DNA of 64,000 bases from an uncultured Dehalococcoidia bacterium (GTDB lineage Bacteria > Chloroflexota > Dehalococcoidia > Lucifugimonadales > UBA3495): assembly GCA_951812625.1 (NCBI GenBank), contig CATOSP010000003.1, positions 619,335 to 683,334 of the forward strand, in the 5' to 3' direction. This document shows, in pieces, positions 24,084-33,114 of the stretch. Numbering within the stretch: position 1 is the first letter of the stretch; every line of letters starts with the position of its first letter. The position numbers were made by a program, and so were the translations under genes. The notes under the pieces were generated by a model that did not search any database, was not told the origin of the DNA, and worked only from the letters and a program-made list of their open reading frames with translations.

Positions 24084-26312
24084 CTACCGTCCGCTGGGAA
24101 TGACCAAGCCTTCTTCCTCCAGGGCATCCATGATCTGGTTGGCGCGCTGCTCCCCTATTTTGAACCGGCGCGTCATGTAGCCGGAGGATACATGGGGATT
24201 ACGCAGGGCAACGTCACGGGCCTGTTCCATTATACGGTCTTCAATGCCCCATTCAGCGCCCTCATCTTCGTCTTCGTCGTCGCCCATCGGGATTTCATCC
24301 AATGGCGGGCCCTTCTGTTCCTGCCAGAACCGGACCATTTCTTCGATCTCTTCGTCGTAGACAAGGGTTCCCTGAACTCTGCGGGGTTTGGGCGAGTCGG
24401 AGTTCAGCAGCAAGGCGTCGCCCTTGCCCATCAGCTTCTCTGCGCCCACCACGTCGAGGATTACACGGGAATCCACCTGGGAAGCCACGGCGAAGGCCAC
24501 CCGCGCCGGGATGTTGGCCTTGAGCAGCCCGGTTACGACCTGAACGGACGGCCGCTGGGTCGCAAGCACCAGATGGATGCCCGCAGCCCGGCCCAACTGG
24601 GCCAGCCGGACGAGGCTTTGCTCCACCTCGAAGCCACCGGCGATCATCAGGTCAGCCAACTCGTCCACTATGATCACGAGGTAGGGCATCGGGTCCGATG
24701 ACTTGCTGTTGTACCCGGAGATGTTACGGGTGCCGCTCTCCTCCATCTGCTTGTAGCGGCGGTTCATCTCACGCAGCATGGCGCGCAAGGCCGAGGTCAC
24801 CTCGTCCGCGTCCACGATAACCGGGGCAACCAGGTGGGGAATCTTGTTGAACGGGGTCAGTTCCACCCGCTTGGGGTCGACCATCAGCAGCCGCAGCTGG
24901 TCGGGCGGCTTGGTCAGCAGCAGGGAAGCGACTATCGAGTTGATGCAGACGCTCTTGCCGCTGCCGGTCGCTCCCGCGATAAGCAAATGGGGTAGAGAGG
25001 CCAGGTCCATGGCCACCGACGCTCCGCCAGTGTCCTGGCCGAGAGCAACAGGCAAGCCACCCCTGGATATGATCTTGACGAACGGAGGACTCTCCATCAC
25101 CTCCCGCAGGTGGACCTTGCTTGGCGCAGGCGTTGGCACCTCGATGCCCACCAAGGCCTCGCCGGGAACCGGGGCTTCTATTCGCAGGTAAGGCGTCTGC
25201 AACGCCAGGGCAAGGTCCTTCTCGCGGGACAGGATGCTCTGCACTTTGACCCGGGCACGGGCGCCCGTCTGACCGTCTGCGCCGTCGCCGTCTGATGACT
25301 GATAGTTGCCGGCCTTGCGGCCCGCCCAGCCGGGGACGAGGCCGAACTGGACGATTCTCGGCCCGGCCTTGATGTCTTTGACCTCCACGTGGACTCCATG
25401 CTCCGCCAGTGACTCCTCGACGTGGCGGGCCATCTGCTCCAAGGGCGCCTGCGACTGTTCGCGGGGTTCCGGCGGCGCGAGGGAGTCCATCGATGGCAGG
25501 GACCACCTGGACTTGTTTGGCCTGGCTGGGACAACCCCGGCCGGCTCGTCCAAGTCGGGGGCTTCCATTGTGTCGTCCTCGTCAGCCTGTGCCCAGAATG
25601 TGGATACGGCCCGGTTGCCATCTGCGGCAGGGTCGGCGACGTGGCTATTCCTGGCCGTGTCATATGCGTCTTCCGAAGGCCCGGAGGCTGGTCTCTTCAC
25701 CAGCCGCCAAGCACCGGCGCACCCACGCCCGGTCAGCTTCGCTACGCTCGAGCAGTAGCCGACTATCAGGACTGCCGCCACGCAGGCGAAGGTTGCGGCG
25801 TGCCGAAGTCCCAAGCCAAGGTTCCGCAGGAAAATCAGGTAGGCGTGTCCGATTCTACGAGGGTAGAGCAGCGGCGGAAGAAGCACACAGACAGCCCCGA
25901 TCTTCAGTATAGCGAGCCACAAGGGGCTGCCGCCCACCACTTGCCCCCAATTGCCTCCCATGCTCACGTATGACAACGTGCCGGTGGAGGCATAGAACAG
26001 GGACAATACGCCGATGGAAACGACTGCAAGGGCGAACCAGCAGACCCATACGCGCCAGTGAACGAAGATGGAGCGGGTACGGTAACGGAGGCATACCAGG
26101 AAGCCTATGGTGACCAGAGAGGCGGGTATCAGCCCGTAGCCCAGAGCTTCCAGGACGGAATGGCGGGAACCGGGGTTGGCCCAGAAGTAGAGGCCGAGGC
26201 CAAGGAGAATGGCCACGACGACGAGCCCGTCAATGACCGGGACGGCCCTGGAGAGAAAGCTGCCGTCTGCGGATGGTGTCTTATTGTTCTTGTCGCTCTT
26301 CGATTGACCGGC
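24084..26312 (-). CDS. ftsK: DNA translocase FtsK/SpoIIIE
   Basis: FtsK pumps chromosomal DNA through the closing septum and activates dif recombination. Five hydrophobic segments lie in the first 200 residues, then a charged linker. The motor domain has Walker A G-A-T-G-S-G-K-S and Walker B L-L-M-V-D-P-K-R-V. A C-terminal gamma winged helix reads Y-M-T-R-R-F-K-I-G-E-Q-R-A-N-Q-I-M-D. The linker is short, so this is a compact form near 742 residues. The start at 26312 (M-A-G-Q-S-K) is preferred; 26345 would add 11 residues. RNase J ends 58 bp before it on the same strand. Confidence 0.95.
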   Translation of the reverse strand, partial: AGQSKSDKNNKTPSADGSFLSRAVPVIDGLVVVAILLGLGLYFWANPGSRHSVLEALGYGLIPASLVTIGFLVCLRYRTRSIFVHWRVWVCWFALAVVSIGVLSLFYASTGTLSYVSMGGNWGQVVGGSPLWLAILKIGAVCVLLPPLLYPRRIGHAYLIFLRNLGLGLRHAATFACVAAVLIVGYCSSVAKLTGRGCAGAWRLVKRPASGPSEDAYDTARNSHVADPAADGNRAVSTFWAQADEDDTMEAPDLDEPAGVVPARPNKSRWSLPSMDSLAPPEPREQSQAPLEQMARHVEESLAEHGVHVEVKDIKAGPRIVQFGLVPGWAGRKAGNYQSSDGDGADGQTGARARVKVQSILSREKDLALALQTPYLRIEAPVPGEALVGIEVPTPAPSKVHLREVMESPPFVKIISRGGLPVALGQDTGGASVAMDLASLPHLLIAGATGSGKSVCINSIVASLLLTKPPDQLRLLMVDPKRVELTPFNKIPHLVAPVIVDADEVTSALRAMLREMNRRYKQMEESGTRNISGYNSKSSDPMPYLVIIVDELADLMIAGGFEVEQSLVRLAQLGRAAGIHLVLATQRPSVQVVTGLLKANIPARVAFAVASQVDSRVILDVVGAEKLMGKGDALLLNSDSPKPRRVQGTLVYDEEIEEMVRFWQEQKGPPLDEIPMGDDEDEDEGAEWGIEDRIMEQARDVALRNPHVSSGYMTRRFKIGEQRANQIMDALEEEGLVIPSGR

Positions 26313-26369
26313 CATTGGCCACCCCGCCACCCCGGGGCGAGCCAAGTGGTTGCCCCGGCCAGATTCACC

Positions 26370-28028
26370 TCACACCTCCAACACCACAGGAATGATTATA
26401 GGGCGGCGGCGGGTTTCCCCAAATATGAACCGGCGGGCAGTTTCGCGCACTTTTGAGGTCAACTGGTCTGGCTGGTCGCCCAAACCTCCCTCGCCGTTGA
26501 GGGTCTCCGACACCCTAGAGGCCAGATCCTCGAAGAGGGACCCGGTCTCGGAATCGTCCATGAATCCGGTGGACACAGTCTTCACCTCGCCCACGGGGTG
26601 ACCCGTGCGCTGGTCGGTGGATATGACAACCACAACCACCCCGTCCTTGGAGAGGTCCTTGCGCTGGCTGAGGACCTCGCTGCGGTGGTCCCTGGTGCTG
26701 GGCCCATCAATGTAAATCGGGCCAGCAGAGACCCGCTCGACTACCTCGGCGCTCCCCTCGGAAAGCTGCAGAACGTCACCGTCTTCAAGGACGAAAATGC
26801 CCGACTCGGCAACACCCAAGTCCCAGGCTATCTGGGCATGGGCCATCAGGTGGCGGTATTCCCCGTGCACGGGGACGAAATAGCGGGGACGGACCAGGTT
26901 GAGGACCATCTTCAACTCTTCCTGGCTGGCGTGTCCGTGGACGTGGACCGTGGCGATGCGGTCGTAGATCACCCTGGCTTCCTGCCGCAGCAGATTGTCG
27001 ATGGTGCGGCTGACGGGAAGTTCGTTGCCGGGAATGGGCGTGGCCGAGATTATCACCGTGTCTCCCGGCATGACGTTGACGTCCCGGTGCTCGCGGTTGG
27101 CGATGCGCACCAGCGCCGAAGTGGGCTCCCCCTGGCTGCCAGTGGTGAGCAGCACTACCTGTTCCGGCGGCAGCCGCCGTATCTCGTTCAAAGGGAGCAG
27201 GATACCGGGGGGCAGCGTCAGGTAGCCCATGTCCGACGCCACATGAATGTTGTCGACCATGCTTCGCCCTACGATGCCGACCTTGCGGCCCGACCGTTCG
27301 GCGGCATCCACCACCTGCTGAATCCGGGAGATGAGGGACGCGAATGTGGCAACCATCACCCGTCCTGGAGCGTCCCGTATGGCCCGGTCAAGCGCCTCTC
27401 CGACCAGTCGCTCCGACGGGGTGTACCCCGGCACCTCGGCATAAGTGGAGTCGGACAGCAGGAGCAATACGCCCTCGGACCCGTAACCCGCCAGGGAAGC
27501 CAGGTCGATGGTGCGACCATCGACCGGGGTGTGGTCGATCTTGAAATCGCCGGTGTGGATGACCGTTCCCAACGGGGTCTTGATGGCGATGCCCATAGCG
27601 TCGGGGATGCTGTGACAAACGCGGAACCAGTTGGCCACGAAGCTGTCGCCGAACCTGTAGTCTTCGCCCGGTTCGATCGCTTCAACGGTGGCGTCCCGGA
27701 TTCCCCGACTTCCCCTGGTCCTGACGGTGATCATGCCGTGGGCCAGGCGCGGCGCATAAACCGGAACGTCCAGCCGTTGCAACACGAATGGGAGCGCACC
27801 GATATGGTCTTCGTGGCCGTGGGTGATGAGAATGCCCCTCACCCGGTCGGCGTGTTCGACGAGGTAGGTGATGTCCGGGATTATCAGGTCTACGCCCAGC
27901 ATGTCCTCTTCGGGAAACTGGACGCCGCAGTCCACTATGATGATGTCGTCCCCGCATTCAAGTGCGAGCATGTTCTTGCCAATCTCCCCGAGGCCTCCCA
28001 GGGGAATGACGCGCAAACGTGGGTTCAC
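26370..28028 (-). CDS. rnj: Ribonuclease J
   Basis: RNase J is a metallo-beta-lactamase/beta-CASP ribonuclease with endo- and 5'-3' exonuclease activity, used in mRNA decay and rRNA maturation. The N-terminal P-L-G-G-L-G-E-I-G-K-N-M, the H-G-H-E-D-H-I-G zinc motif at about 72, H-T-G-D-F-K-I-D-H and the beta-CASP G-N-E-L-P-V-S-R region are all visible. H-V-H-G-H-A-S and V-P-V-H-G-E-Y-R-H sit near the end of the nuclease part, followed by a C-terminal domain. The 552 residues are standard. It precedes ftsK and follows a 464-bp gap that includes a hairpin possibly in its leader. Confidence 0.96.
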   Translation of the reverse strand: MNPRLRVIPLGGLGEIGKNMLALECGDDIIIVDCGVQFPEEDMLGVDLIIPDITYLVEHADRVRGILITHGHEDHIGALPFVLQRLDVPVYAPRLAHGMITVRTRGSRGIRDATVEAIEPGEDYRFGDSFVANWFRVCHSIPDAMGIAIKTPLGTVIHTGDFKIDHTPVDGRTIDLASLAGYGSEGVLLLLSDSTYAEVPGYTPSERLVGEALDRAIRDAPGRVMVATFASLISRIQQVVDAAERSGRKVGIVGRSMVDNIHVASDMGYLTLPPGILLPLNEIRRLPPEQVVLLTTGSQGEPTSALVRIANREHRDVNVMPGDTVIISATPIPGNELPVSRTIDNLLRQEARVIYDRIATVHVHGHASQEELKMVLNLVRPRYFVPVHGEYRHLMAHAQIAWDLGVAESGIFVLEDGDVLQLSEGSAEVVERVSAGPIYIDGPSTRDHRSEVLSQRKDLSKDGVVVVVISTDQRTGHPVGEVKTVSTGFMDDSETGSLFEDLASRVSETLNGEGGLGDQPDQLTSKVRETARRFIFGETRRRPIIIPVVLEV

Positions 28029-28492
28029 CCTTGCAAATCTCCTATTGACCGCTGCCGGATTCTGACGTTCATGTGAAGACGTGTAGTCCGCCGCCTATAC
28101 TCAATGATTCCCGTTCGCGGGAATGGCGGTACATGGTTTGCCAGCCTTCATTGTACCAAGTATCAGCATGGTGTGGTGCAAAGCGCGCGGCAAGGGCAGA
28201 GTACCGTTGCAGGGTCCCGGCTGACCGGCGGGCTCCGGGGAAATTTTCAGTGTCTTTGCCACTTCCGGTCATTTTGACCATTTGGGACCGCCGGGGTGGG
28301 CGGAGCACTGTTTGGGGCGGCGGTCTGAGATGGATGGGTAGCGGGTACAAGACATGATGGGGGAGAGCAATCAGGGTTGGAACGGGGCATTTGCCGGTAA
28401 CGTGGGGTACGACAGGCGACCCGATGATGAGACCACCTAAACTGCAATACTACCCACGGCAAGACTGGACTTCCCTCTGGGGCATGGGACTG
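28029..28492. other. Intergenic region with a hairpin, upstream of RNase J
   Basis: This 464-bp gap between the UDG stop and the RNase J start holds the hairpin at 28107-28124 and a partial match to the 35-nt motif (TTCCGGTCAT at 28263-28272, followed by a GGTCA/TGACC palindrome with the centre TTT). No gene or strong terminator was recognised. Confidence 0.4.
28107..28124 (-). promoter_or_regulatory. Hairpin in the putative RNase J leader
   Basis: A perfect 7-bp stem, ATTCCCG/CGGGAAT, encloses a four-base loop about 80 bp before the RNase J start. No T-tract follows. A structured 5' leader is consistent with autoregulation by RNases, but this is inference; a terminator remnant is the alternative. 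Confidence 0.35.
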
Positions 28493-29116
28493 TCAGAAGA
28501 GGTTGAGTTGCTTTGCGGGCGGCTCCTGCGGCGCTTCATCCACGACGGCTTCAGCCGCCGGGGTGCGCGCGGCTTCTTCCAGAAGACCGGGTAACGCCTT
28601 GAAGTCCTGGATGATGGACGCTTTCATTTCCTCACGGCGCAGGCCCGCTGCCGGGTGCATGATCGGATAAATCGCGCGCCCGTCCTTCTGGCGGACTCTG
28701 CCACGGGCACGGCTGATACTCTCACCGGGGAAGAACCTGCCCAGGGAGAACCGACCGAGGGTGACGATCAGCTTGGGGTCTATAAGCTCAATCTGCCGGT
28801 TGAGATACTTCGAGCAGGCTGCCATCTCAGCAGGAACGGGGTCCCGATTCTGCGGAGGGCGGCACTTGATCATGTTGGCGATAAACACTCGTTCACGGCT
28901 CAGTCCGGCGTCGGCCAGCAACTGGTCAAGGAACTGCCCGGCAGGGCCAACGAAGGGCCGCCCTTGACGGTCTTCCTGAAACCCCGGACCCTCGCCAATG
29001 AACATCACCTCCGCGTCAACAGGCCCTTCTCCGGGAACTGCGTTGGTGCGTCCTGTGCCCAGGGGACAGTCTTGGCAGATTCTGACCCGGTCTGCGATCT
29101 CACTCAAGCTGTCCAT
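28493..29116 (-). CDS. Uracil-DNA glycosylase, iron-sulfur type (family 4/5)
   Basis: The enzyme removes uracil from DNA. The N-terminus has I-C-Q-D-C-P-L-G-T-G-R-T, the first two cluster cysteines. M-F-I-G-E-G-P-G-F-Q-E-D and G-R-P-F-V-G-P-A-G are the active-site motifs, N-M-I-K-C-R-P-P-Q-N-R-D and E-M-A-A-C give the remaining cysteines, and I-M-H-P-A-A-G is the final motif. At 207 residues it matches the 4Fe-4S class. The extreme C-terminus K-Q-L-N-L-F, after an alanine/proline-rich linker, matches the beta-clamp-binding consensus Q-L-(S/D)-L-F with an N in the variable position. The gene stands alone. Confidence 0.93.
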   Translation of the reverse strand: MDSLSEIADRVRICQDCPLGTGRTNAVPGEGPVDAEVMFIGEGPGFQEDRQGRPFVGPAGQFLDQLLADAGLSRERVFIANMIKCRPPQNRDPVPAEMAACSKYLNRQIELIDPKLIVTLGRFSLGRFFPGESISRARGRVRQKDGRAIYPIMHPAAGLRREEMKASIIQDFKALPGLLEEAARTPAAEAVVDEAPQEPPAKQLNLF

Positions 29117-29397
29117 TAAACAACCCTCCTTGAGAGTATGGCGACCGGCGGACGATCGCTAGCGGCAGGTCGAGCAAGAGGAGACCTCTCGCGAACGGAT
29201 GACAGGACTGAAACACGGGGGCAGCACGACGGGGGTCACGAGCGTTCCGCAAGGGGAAAACCTAGTTTCCACTGGTTCCGGCGAGACCAGTTTCGAAACA
29301 TGGCGACGAGAATGGCTGGCGGGATCCGAAGCGGTCGGCGCGCACCAGAAGGATACGATCCCCGGGCGGGTCTTGCCGGATGTCATGGTCAATGGAG

Positions 29398-29658
29398 CTA
29401 TGTATCCTCGACCCCGTGGGACTTCAGATAAGCGACGGCGTCATTGACGGTGAGAATGTTTCCCGCGTCGTCGTCGGAAATCTCCACCTCCTTGCCTTCG
29501 GTGGTGAACTCCTCCTCGATCGCCATAATCAACTCGACCAAGTCCAAGGAATCCGCATTGAGATCCTCGACGAAGGAGGAGGTCTCGGTGACCTCACCCT
29601 CTTCAACTCCCAACTTGTCGACCACGATCGCCTTTACGCGATCAAAAACGCTGGCCAA
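29398..29658 (-). CDS. acpP: Acyl carrier protein
   Basis: This 86-residue acidic protein carries the phosphopantetheine-attachment serine in A-D-S-L-D-L-V-E-L at about residue 37. The flanking helices V-F-D-R-V-K-A-I-V and [12 protein letters not shown] are typical. It shuttles acyl chains in type II fatty acid synthesis. nusB lies 42 bp upstream. The rest of the fatty acid genes (fabG, fabH, fabF, plsX) are absent from the cluster. Confidence 0.95.
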   Translation of the reverse strand: MASVFDRVKAIVVDKLGVEEGEVTETSSFVEDLNADSLDLVELIMAIEEEFTTEGKEVEISDDDAGNILTVNDAVAYLKSHGVEDT

Positions 29659-29700
29659 TAGGTCATCTCCATTGAGTCATGGGGTCAAACCGGACGCCGG

Positions 29701-30129
29701 TTAGTCTGAGTCCAACTCAGCCATTGCGGAGCCCAGGACGCCGTTGACAAATCTCCCCGAGCTCTCGCTGCCAAATTCCTTGGCCAAGTCCACCGCCTCG
29801 TTTATCGCTGTTCTCCTGGGGGTGTCCGGGTTGTACAACAGCTCGTACAGGGCGATTCTGAGTGTGTTGCGGTCTACCGTCGCCAGCTGTGAGACTGGCC
29901 ATGCGGGAGCGTACTGGTGTATCAATTCGTCCAATGCGAGACGATGACCGGCCACACCATCCATAATTCTACGGGCAAATTCTAACACAGGTTCAGGCAA
30001 CCGGTCTTCTTCCGCCAGCCAACTCAGGGACTCGTCCTTGGTGGTGGCGCTGATGTCCCCTGCGCAAAGGCATTGGAGGGCCGCGACCCTACCGCGGCGT
30101 TTGTGGTCCGTCGTCTTTACCGTGGGCAT
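29701..30129 (-). CDS. nusB: Transcription antitermination factor NusB
   Basis: NusB binds boxA RNA with S10/NusE and promotes rRNA operon antitermination. It begins with a basic segment (D-H-K-R-R-G-R-V-A-A-L-Q) and is helical throughout. R-N-T-L-R-I-A-L-Y-E-L-L-Y and T-P-R-R-T-A-I-N-E-A-V-D-L-A-K-E-F-G are the conserved signature, and the C-terminus F-V-N-G-V-L-G-S is typical. The length is standard at 142. It sits between fabD and acpP, an uncommon position. Confidence 0.95.
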   Translation of the reverse strand: MPTVKTTDHKRRGRVAALQCLCAGDISATTKDESLSWLAEEDRLPEPVLEFARRIMDGVAGHRLALDELIHQYAPAWPVSQLATVDRNTLRIALYELLYNPDTPRRTAINEAVDLAKEFGSESSGRFVNGVLGSAMAELDSD

Positions 30130-30169
30130 TGGCTACCTGTCGCCAGTCCCTTCGTTCGCAACGCCGGTC

Positions 30170-31126
30170 CTACGTATTTGCAGCCAGCTTTTCGATGGAA
30201 GCCGGGCTTGACAGCGACACGGCATGAACGCCACGGTCGATTCTGCGGATGAGGCCCGACAGGATGTTGGACGGCCCCAATTCTACGAACTCATTGATGC
30301 CTGACTCGACCATGCTGCGCACTGATTGTTTCCATCGGACGCACTGGCAAAGCCCCTGGACCAACTCCCGGCGGACATCCTCGCCCGAGGTCAGCGCTGA
30401 GCAGTCGGAATTGGCGATAATCGGCGTGGAAGGCTCGTCGAAGTGCAGTGCGGCCACGGCCTCGCTCAGACCTTCCCGCGCCTGCGCCATGAGCGACGAG
30501 TGGAACGCTCCGCTAACCGGCAGTGGGATGGTCCGCTTTGCGCCCCTGGCCGATGCGAGGTCCATTGCGCGGGCAACGGCAATCTTGTCTCCGCTGATCA
30601 CTATCTGGTCGTCAGAGTTGATGTTGGCCAGCTCGACCCCGGTCTCAGAGCAGATCTGAGTCAGGGCCAACTCCTGCAGTCCAATGATTGCCGCCATGCT
30701 ACCAGGACGGTGAACGCCTGCCTCGTGCATCAGGCGACCCCGTTCCCGGACCAGTTGGACGGCTTCGGGGAAGTCCACTACGCCAGCCACCACCATCGAG
30801 GTGTATTCTCCCAGGCTGTGACCGGCCAGCGCGGAGGGCTTGGGCAGTTGCTTGCCCAAGAACTCTTCCCATGCTTTCCAGCAGGCGATGCTGACCGTCA
30901 TGATCGCCGGCTGGGAGTTCAGGGTGTCCTGCAATTCCTCTGCGGGTCCCTCGAACATCAGCCTCGAAAGAGGTGTGTTGAGGCTGTCGTCGGCTGCCTG
31001 AAATATCTCCCGGGCCGCTGGAGATGAGGCGTAGATTTCCTGTCCCATGCCCACTGCCTGGGACCCCTGCCCGGGGAAAACGTAAGCAATATTGGCAGGC
31101 GTTTCGATGTTGGCCGTTGCGTTCAC
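30170..31126 (-). CDS. fabD: Malonyl-CoA:ACP transacylase
   Basis: FabD loads malonyl groups on ACP. Y-V-F-P-G-Q-G-S-Q-A-V-G-M-G is the N-terminal motif. L-A-G-H-S-L-G-E-Y-T contains the nucleophilic serine, and G-A-F-H-S-S-L-M carries the active-site histidine. The 318 residues are normal. nusB begins 40 bp after it, and rpmF ends about 90 bp before it. The order DUF177-rpmF-fabD-nusB-acpP partly matches the usual rpmF-plsX-fabH-fabD-fabG-acpP arrangement, with several members missing. Confidence 0.97.
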   Translation of the reverse strand: MNATANIETPANIAYVFPGQGSQAVGMGQEIYASSPAAREIFQAADDSLNTPLSRLMFEGPAEELQDTLNSQPAIMTVSIACWKAWEEFLGKQLPKPSALAGHSLGEYTSMVVAGVVDFPEAVQLVRERGRLMHEAGVHRPGSMAAIIGLQELALTQICSETGVELANINSDDQIVISGDKIAVARAMDLASARGAKRTIPLPVSGAFHSSLMAQAREGLSEAVAALHFDEPSTPIIANSDCSALTSGEDVRRELVQGLCQCVRWKQSVRSMVESGINEFVELGPSNILSGLIRRIDRGVHAVSLSSPASIEKLAANT

Positions 31127-31218
31127 TTCTTCACCCTATACCGGATCACATCCCTGTTGCAAGGGCACCTGCCCCTGGACGGCGGACGCCGTCCGGGCGA
31201 GGCTTCATCGGATATTCC

Positions 31219-31401
31219 CTACCGGTCCAAATCGCGTACTTGTATGCCTCGGTAGTATCCACATTGCGGACATGCTGTGTGAGGCATTTTGGCGCTGCGG
31301 CACCGCGAACAGAAGGCATGGTTGAGCGGCCTCAGCTTGTGAGACGCCAGCCGCCGCCGTTTGCGCGCCCTAGTGAGTTTCTTGTTTGGTACTGCACCCA
31401 T
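31219..31401 (-). CDS. rpmF: 50S ribosomal protein L32
   Basis: This is a 60-residue basic protein. It begins M-G-A-V-P-N-K-K-L-T-R-A-R-K-R-R-R and carries four cysteines, C-S-R-C and C-P-Q-C, in a zinc ribbon. It is a structural protein of the large ribosomal subunit. It sits 89 bp after the DUF177 gene, the usual bacterial neighbour. Confidence 0.96.
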   Translation of the reverse strand: MGAVPNKKLTRARKRRRLASHKLRPLNHAFCSRCRSAKMPHTACPQCGYYRGIQVRDLDR

Positions 31402-31490
31402 TCTAAATCAGTGGGCCGCCCGGTCCTGTGACTTGGCGGCCTGGACTTTCCTCTCTGTATGATAAATAGGGCCTGCCCCAGCCCTGGTTG

Positions 31491-32012
31491 TCAGTTTCGC
31501 AGGTCCTGCAATCCGGCCAGAGCGCCCCACCTAGGGTCGATGGGAGCCTCGTTGCAGGCACAGCCTGACCGGTTGAGATCCACACCGCACTCAAGGCACA
31601 GACCAAGGCATTCAGCGCGGCACAGTGGTTTCATCGGTTGGTCCGATATGGCGTATTGTCGAATCACCTCGGTCAAGTCGAGGAGATGGTCCTCTCCAAT
31701 CTGCAGGGCATCCTCATCTTCCTCCACCAAGGCCATCCTGCGCCCGGTATGGAGATCAATTGTCGGGAAAAACTCTTCCTCTATGTTCAGGGTGGAAACC
31801 CTGTCGCAATCATCCACGCACCGGCTGCAAGTGACGACCGATGCCACCTCCAACTCCGCGTTGACCAGCACTCCCTGGTGCGTCCTGACCATACGGACAT
31901 CGCCCCAAATATCCTTTACGGGCGACAACACTTCGACCTGACCCGCCTCCACCTGGAAGATGCGGACCGATCCCATTGGCTCTTTCAACAATTGTGCGAC
32001 GTTATATTGCAT
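31491..32012 (-). CDS. DUF177/YceD family protein
   Basis: This protein of about 173 residues carries the DUF177 signature: an N-terminal strand region, then V-V-T-C-S-R-C-V-D-D-C and, near the end, C-R-A-E-C-L-G-L-C-L-E-C-G-V-D-L-N, with paired cysteines. YceD-type proteins precede rpmF in most bacteria and are connected to 23S rRNA metabolism. The start at 32012 (M-Q-Y-N-V-A-Q) is preferred over 32069. Cytoplasmic. Confidence 0.88.
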   Translation of the reverse strand: MQYNVAQLLKEPMGSVRIFQVEAGQVEVLSPVKDIWGDVRMVRTHQGVLVNAELEVASVVTCSRCVDDCDRVSTLNIEEEFFPTIDLHTGRRMALVEEDEDALQIGEDHLLDLTEVIRQYAISDQPMKPLCRAECLGLCLECGVDLNRSGCACNEAPIDPRWGALAGLQDLRN

Positions 32013-32131
32013 ATCTGCTATTCGCGGGGCGGCGAATATCGGCCAATTATACTCGCGCCGAATCTGCATATGTCAATAGATAATAGTTCAAACTTGTTGA
32101 ATTCTGTATGCTGGAGCCGAGTTCCCGAGAT

Positions 32132-32548
32132 TTAGACCAGACGACGCTCGGGCAGGTTCGAGTTTATGAACTCGACGATCTCCCCAGTGGATGTACCGGG
32201 ACCGAATACGGCCGACACGCCCATGTCAGCCAACGGTTTCCGGTCGGCCTCGGGGACTATTCCTCCCAGGATTACGAGTACATCGTCCAGCTGGTTCTCC
32301 CGCATAAGGTCCATAATCCCGGGGAGTATCTCCAGGTGGGCCCCGGAAAGGATGCTGACCCCCAGCACGTCAACATCCTCCTGGATGGCCGCCTGAATAA
32401 TCATCTGGGGGGTCTGGCGGATCCCGGTGTAGATTACCTCCATCCCCGCGTCACGCAACGCACGTGCAATGACCTTTGCACCCCGGTCATGTCCGTCCAG
32501 TCCCGGCTTGGCCACCAGCACCCGCACGGGGTTCCGAACCTGAGTCAT
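32132..32548 (-). CDS. Methylmalonyl-CoA mutase cobalamin-binding subunit
   Basis: The 138-residue protein is a B12-binding domain. [13 protein letters not shown] carries the D-x-H-x-x-G motif, whose histidine becomes the lower axial ligand of cobalt. [18 protein letters not shown] and V-I-L-G-G-I-V-P follow. It pairs with the separate 554-residue large subunit at 35129-36793 to convert methylmalonyl-CoA to succinyl-CoA. The split form is common in archaea and Chloroflexota. The epimerase gene lies 70 bp upstream. Confidence 0.92.
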   Translation of the reverse strand: MTQVRNPVRVLVAKPGLDGHDRGAKVIARALRDAGMEVIYTGIRQTPQMIIQAAIQEDVDVLGVSILSGAHLEILPGIMDLMRENQLDDVLVILGGIVPEADRKPLADMGVSAVFGPGTSTGEIVEFINSNLPERRLV

Positions 32549-32618
32549 TCCGCAAGTCCTGCCTTTCTGTGGTTGGAGCCTCTCCGTTACGCTCGGGCGG
32601 TCCGCCTACGCGAACCGT

Positions 32619-33071
32619 CTATCCCGAATCTCCGGCCTGTGTCTCCAGGCTTTCCACCAATTCGGTGAGGACGCCGAACACCGACCTGGGGTGGATGAAT
32701 GCGATGGTCCCGGACAGCCCCTCCCGTGGAGTCCTGTCCACCAGTTCCAGGCCCCTGCCGGACAGGATATCCAGCTTCCCCGCGATGTCGGATACGTTCA
32801 GGGCAAGGTGATGGAGCCCTTCCCCCCGGCGCTCGATGAACCTCCCCACCGCCGACTCCGGGGACAGCGGTTCCAGCAGTTCCAGCCGGGTCTGCCCCAC
32901 CTGAATAAGGGTGGCGCGGACCCCCTGGCCCTCCAACTCCTCGACCGATGCGGGCGGAGTCTGGAATACGTCCCCGAAGAACTCCAGGGCCGCGTCAATG
33001 TCCTTCACCGCCACCCCAACGTGGTCGATGTAGTTGACGGTACAGGCGTTGGCCTCGCTCATGTTTGGCAT
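32619..33071 (-). CDS. mce: Methylmalonyl-CoA epimerase
   Basis: This is a vicinal-oxygen-chelate (glyoxalase-fold) protein of 150 residues. D-H-V-G-V-A-V-K-D-I is the first metal-binding motif. L-E-L-L-E-P-L-S-P-E-S-A-V-G-R-F and G-L-H-H-L-A-L-N-V are the substrate and metal motifs, and I-A-F-I-H-P-R-S-V-F-G-V-L-T-E-L contains the C-terminal ligands. It interconverts the (R) and (S) forms of methylmalonyl-CoA so that the mutase can act. It lies between the cobalamin subunit (70 bp downstream) and the acyl-CoA dehydrogenase (43 bp upstream). Confidence 0.94.
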   Translation of the reverse strand: MPNMSEANACTVNYIDHVGVAVKDIDAALEFFGDVFQTPPASVEELEGQGVRATLIQVGQTRLELLEPLSPESAVGRFIERRGEGLHHLALNVSDIAGKLDILSGRGLELVDRTPREGLSGTIAFIHPRSVFGVLTELVESLETQAGDSG

Positions 33072-33114
33072 CCCTCTAGTGTCCGGGAGTAAGTGGCCTG
33101 TTGACCCTCACCCG

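Noticed and set aside
26598..28076. 492-residue plus-strand frame opposite RNase J
   Set aside because: It is a mirror of a conserved RNase J gene and shows no recognisable protein features.
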